From assembly GCA_019057795.1 (NCBI GenBank), contig JAHLWS010000030.1:39524-103523 (forward strand): 64,000 nt of DNA. Reading direction: 5' to 3'. The first letter of the stretch is position 1. The number at the start of each line of letters is the position of its first letter. This document shows positions 63,227 to 64,000 of the stretch, in pieces. Under the pieces are notes generated by a model. The model made no database searches. It saw only the letters and a list, made by a program, of their open reading frames with translations, and was not told the DNA's origin. A program made the translations under genes and the position numbers. Origin of the DNA: Promethearchaeota archaeon. Lineage in GTDB: Archaea; Asgardarchaeota; Lokiarchaeia; Sigyniarchaeales; SOKP01.

Positions 63227-63867
63227 TTATTTTCAAGCAATATTCTTTTACACTTTTCTGAAAAATCTTTAAAATTTCGATTTTTAAATATTATTGTGCC
63301 TTTAGGTCGTTTAGATACATTACTAGCAATTACAGGACAGTTGAAATAAAGTGCTTCTGCAACACTCACGCTATAGCCATCCAACAAAGTTGGTCTCACC
63401 ATTAAATCAGCTCTTTGAAAAAGTGGCCAGATTTCTTTATGACCTGTCATGAAAGTAAAATTCTTCTCTATATTTAGTTCCTTTATTTTCTTTTTCATTT
63501 TTCTAAAATACCAATCATTTTTTTTTTTATCTGCTAAGGCAAAAATGAATCCAATGTTTGGAAAAGACTTTTTAAGTTCATTAGTTAATTCAATACACAT
63601 ATCAATTCCATATAAATCAATATTATTATAAATTCTTATATAACCACCATTTGAAATTATCACAGGACTTCTTTTTTCCACAAAATCAAATAATATTTTG
63701 CTATAAGTATTGAGAATTTGTTTTTCCTCTTCAAGAGGTGGTGGCAAAAAAGCATTTTTAATTTTAATCTTTTCTTCTAAAACTCCGACACTTTTAAGAA
63801 ACTTTTTATATTGAGAATTAACAACCTGAACAAATCTTGCATTTTTAAATGCTTTTTTAAAAAAAAA
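63223..63867 (-). CDS. GT4 glycosyltransferase, C-terminal part; gene disrupted or cut at window edge
   Basis: The donor domain is clear: PVIISNGGYIRIYNNIDLYG, IGFIFALADKKKNDWYFRKM, FTFMTGHKEIWPLFQRADLM, VRPTLLDGYSVSVAEALYFN. The first conventional start is TTG 63747, but similarity continues upstream in frame (KKAFKNARFVQVVNSQYKKF, LKSVGVLEEKI) to 63867, where TAG precedes a run of nine T and six A on the coding strand. In another frame upstream the protein continues (VPFVDKVGEKFSFFLKK), so a one-base homopolymer change separates the halves. A stop within that upstream part (near 63910) suggests further damage, or a genuine pseudogene. Confidence 0.7.
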   Translation of the reverse strand, partial: FFFKKAFKNARFVQVVNSQYKKFLKSVGVLEEKIKIKNAFLPPPLEEEKQILNTYSKILFDFVEKRSPVIISNGGYIRIYNNIDLYGIDMCIELTNELKKSFPNIGFIFALADKKKNDWYFRKMKKKIKELNIEKNFTFMTGHKEIWPLFQRADLMVRPTLLDGYSVSVAEALYFNCPVIASNVSKRPKGTIIFKNRNFKDFSEKCKRILLENN

Positions 63868-64000
63868 CTAAATTTTTCACCAACTTTATCGACAAAAGGA
63901 ACTTAAAAATAAGCAACCGCTAAGTTTATATTTGTGAAAAACATAATTATATTTAAGTATGCCAGTATCTGTATCGAAATATTTACCTCGCAATAAAGGA
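63868..64000 (-). pseudogene. N-terminal continuation of the GT4 gene, frame-broken and partial
   Basis: On the minus strand YLNIIMFFTNINLAVAYF, TAA, then VPFVDKVGEKFSFFLKK leads into the GT4 gene by one frame change at the T9/A6 run. Another frame at the window edge reads PLLRGKYFDTDTGILKYNYV. I cannot decide between them without the missing upstream sequence. Confidence 0.4.

Noticed and set aside
1..64000. CRISPR arrays, tRNA or rRNA genes, insertion sequences, integrase sites
   Set aside because: I looked for regularly spaced repeats, GC-rich RNA-like blocks (which would stand out in such AT-rich DNA), transposase motifs and terminal inverted repeats; none was found by eye, though a dedicated search was not possible.

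Overview
This AT-rich 64 kb window is almost entirely a surface-glycan biosynthesis locus from what looks like an archaeon. The archaeal evidence is: TATA-like boxes 25-32 bases upstream of start codons with little or no leader, few Shine-Dalgarno sites apart from an occasional GGTGAT, and a leading beta-helix surface protein with a C-terminal membrane anchor and the repeated phrase GDGSLNDPY(I/V)IENY. That protein type is common in Asgard (Lokiarchaeia-like) genomes. No rRNA, ribosomal or informational gene is present, so the lineage is inference only.

Layout. 1-1.8 kb: partial beta-helix protein (minus). 2.1-3.4 kb: FAD oxidoreductase. 3.4-6.7 kb: complete dTDP-rhamnose operon (minus, order rfbA-rfbC-rfbB-rfbD). 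7-10.4 kb: two methyltransferases, a decayed UDP-galactopyranose mutase and a GT2 transferase. 10.9-14.8 kb: ABC-2 export permease and ATPase, a GT2 transferase and a CapD-like dehydratase. 14.9-21.4 kb: FemAB/GNAT-like acyltransferase, two B12-binding-type radical SAM proteins, a sugar epimerase and a PseC-like aminotransferase. 21.4-26.3 kb: six-gene minus-strand operon with two SpsF-type cytidylyltransferases, an aldo/keto reductase, a NeuB/PseI-type synthase, a TIM-barrel protein and a frameshifted PseH-like acetyltransferase. 26.5-36.9 kb: capsule-synthesis-type transferases, a class III aminotransferase, methyltransferases, GT4 and GT2 enzymes, and several gene fragments and chimeras. 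37-44.5 kb: a third SpsF, a DegT aminotransferase, a CBS-domain/epimerase fusion, a hexapeptide acyltransferase, NeuC, NeuB and a divergent NeuB-like protein. 44.5-64 kb: GT61 and capsule-type transferases, an epimerase, two divergently transcribed sulfatase-superfamily proteins, many GT2/GT4 enzymes, RfbF, WecB, a Wzx-like flippase and a partial GT4.

Together the genes can make dTDP-rhamnose and CMP-activated nonulosonic (sialic-acid-like) sugars from more than one branch, decorate them by methylation, acylation and perhaps phospho/sulfo-ester chemistry, assemble them with about fifteen glycosyltransferases, and export them by an ABC route and/or a flippase. No polymerase or ligase was recognised. 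The most striking structural feature is the number of truncated, fused or frameshifted genes lying between intact ones (8.6-9.4, 21.4-21.9, 30.9-33.2, 34.7-34.9, 35.7-35.9, 48.1-48.5, 56.0-56.4, 61.3-61.5 and 63.2-64 kb). They are the debris expected of a locus that diversifies by cassette exchange and deletion.
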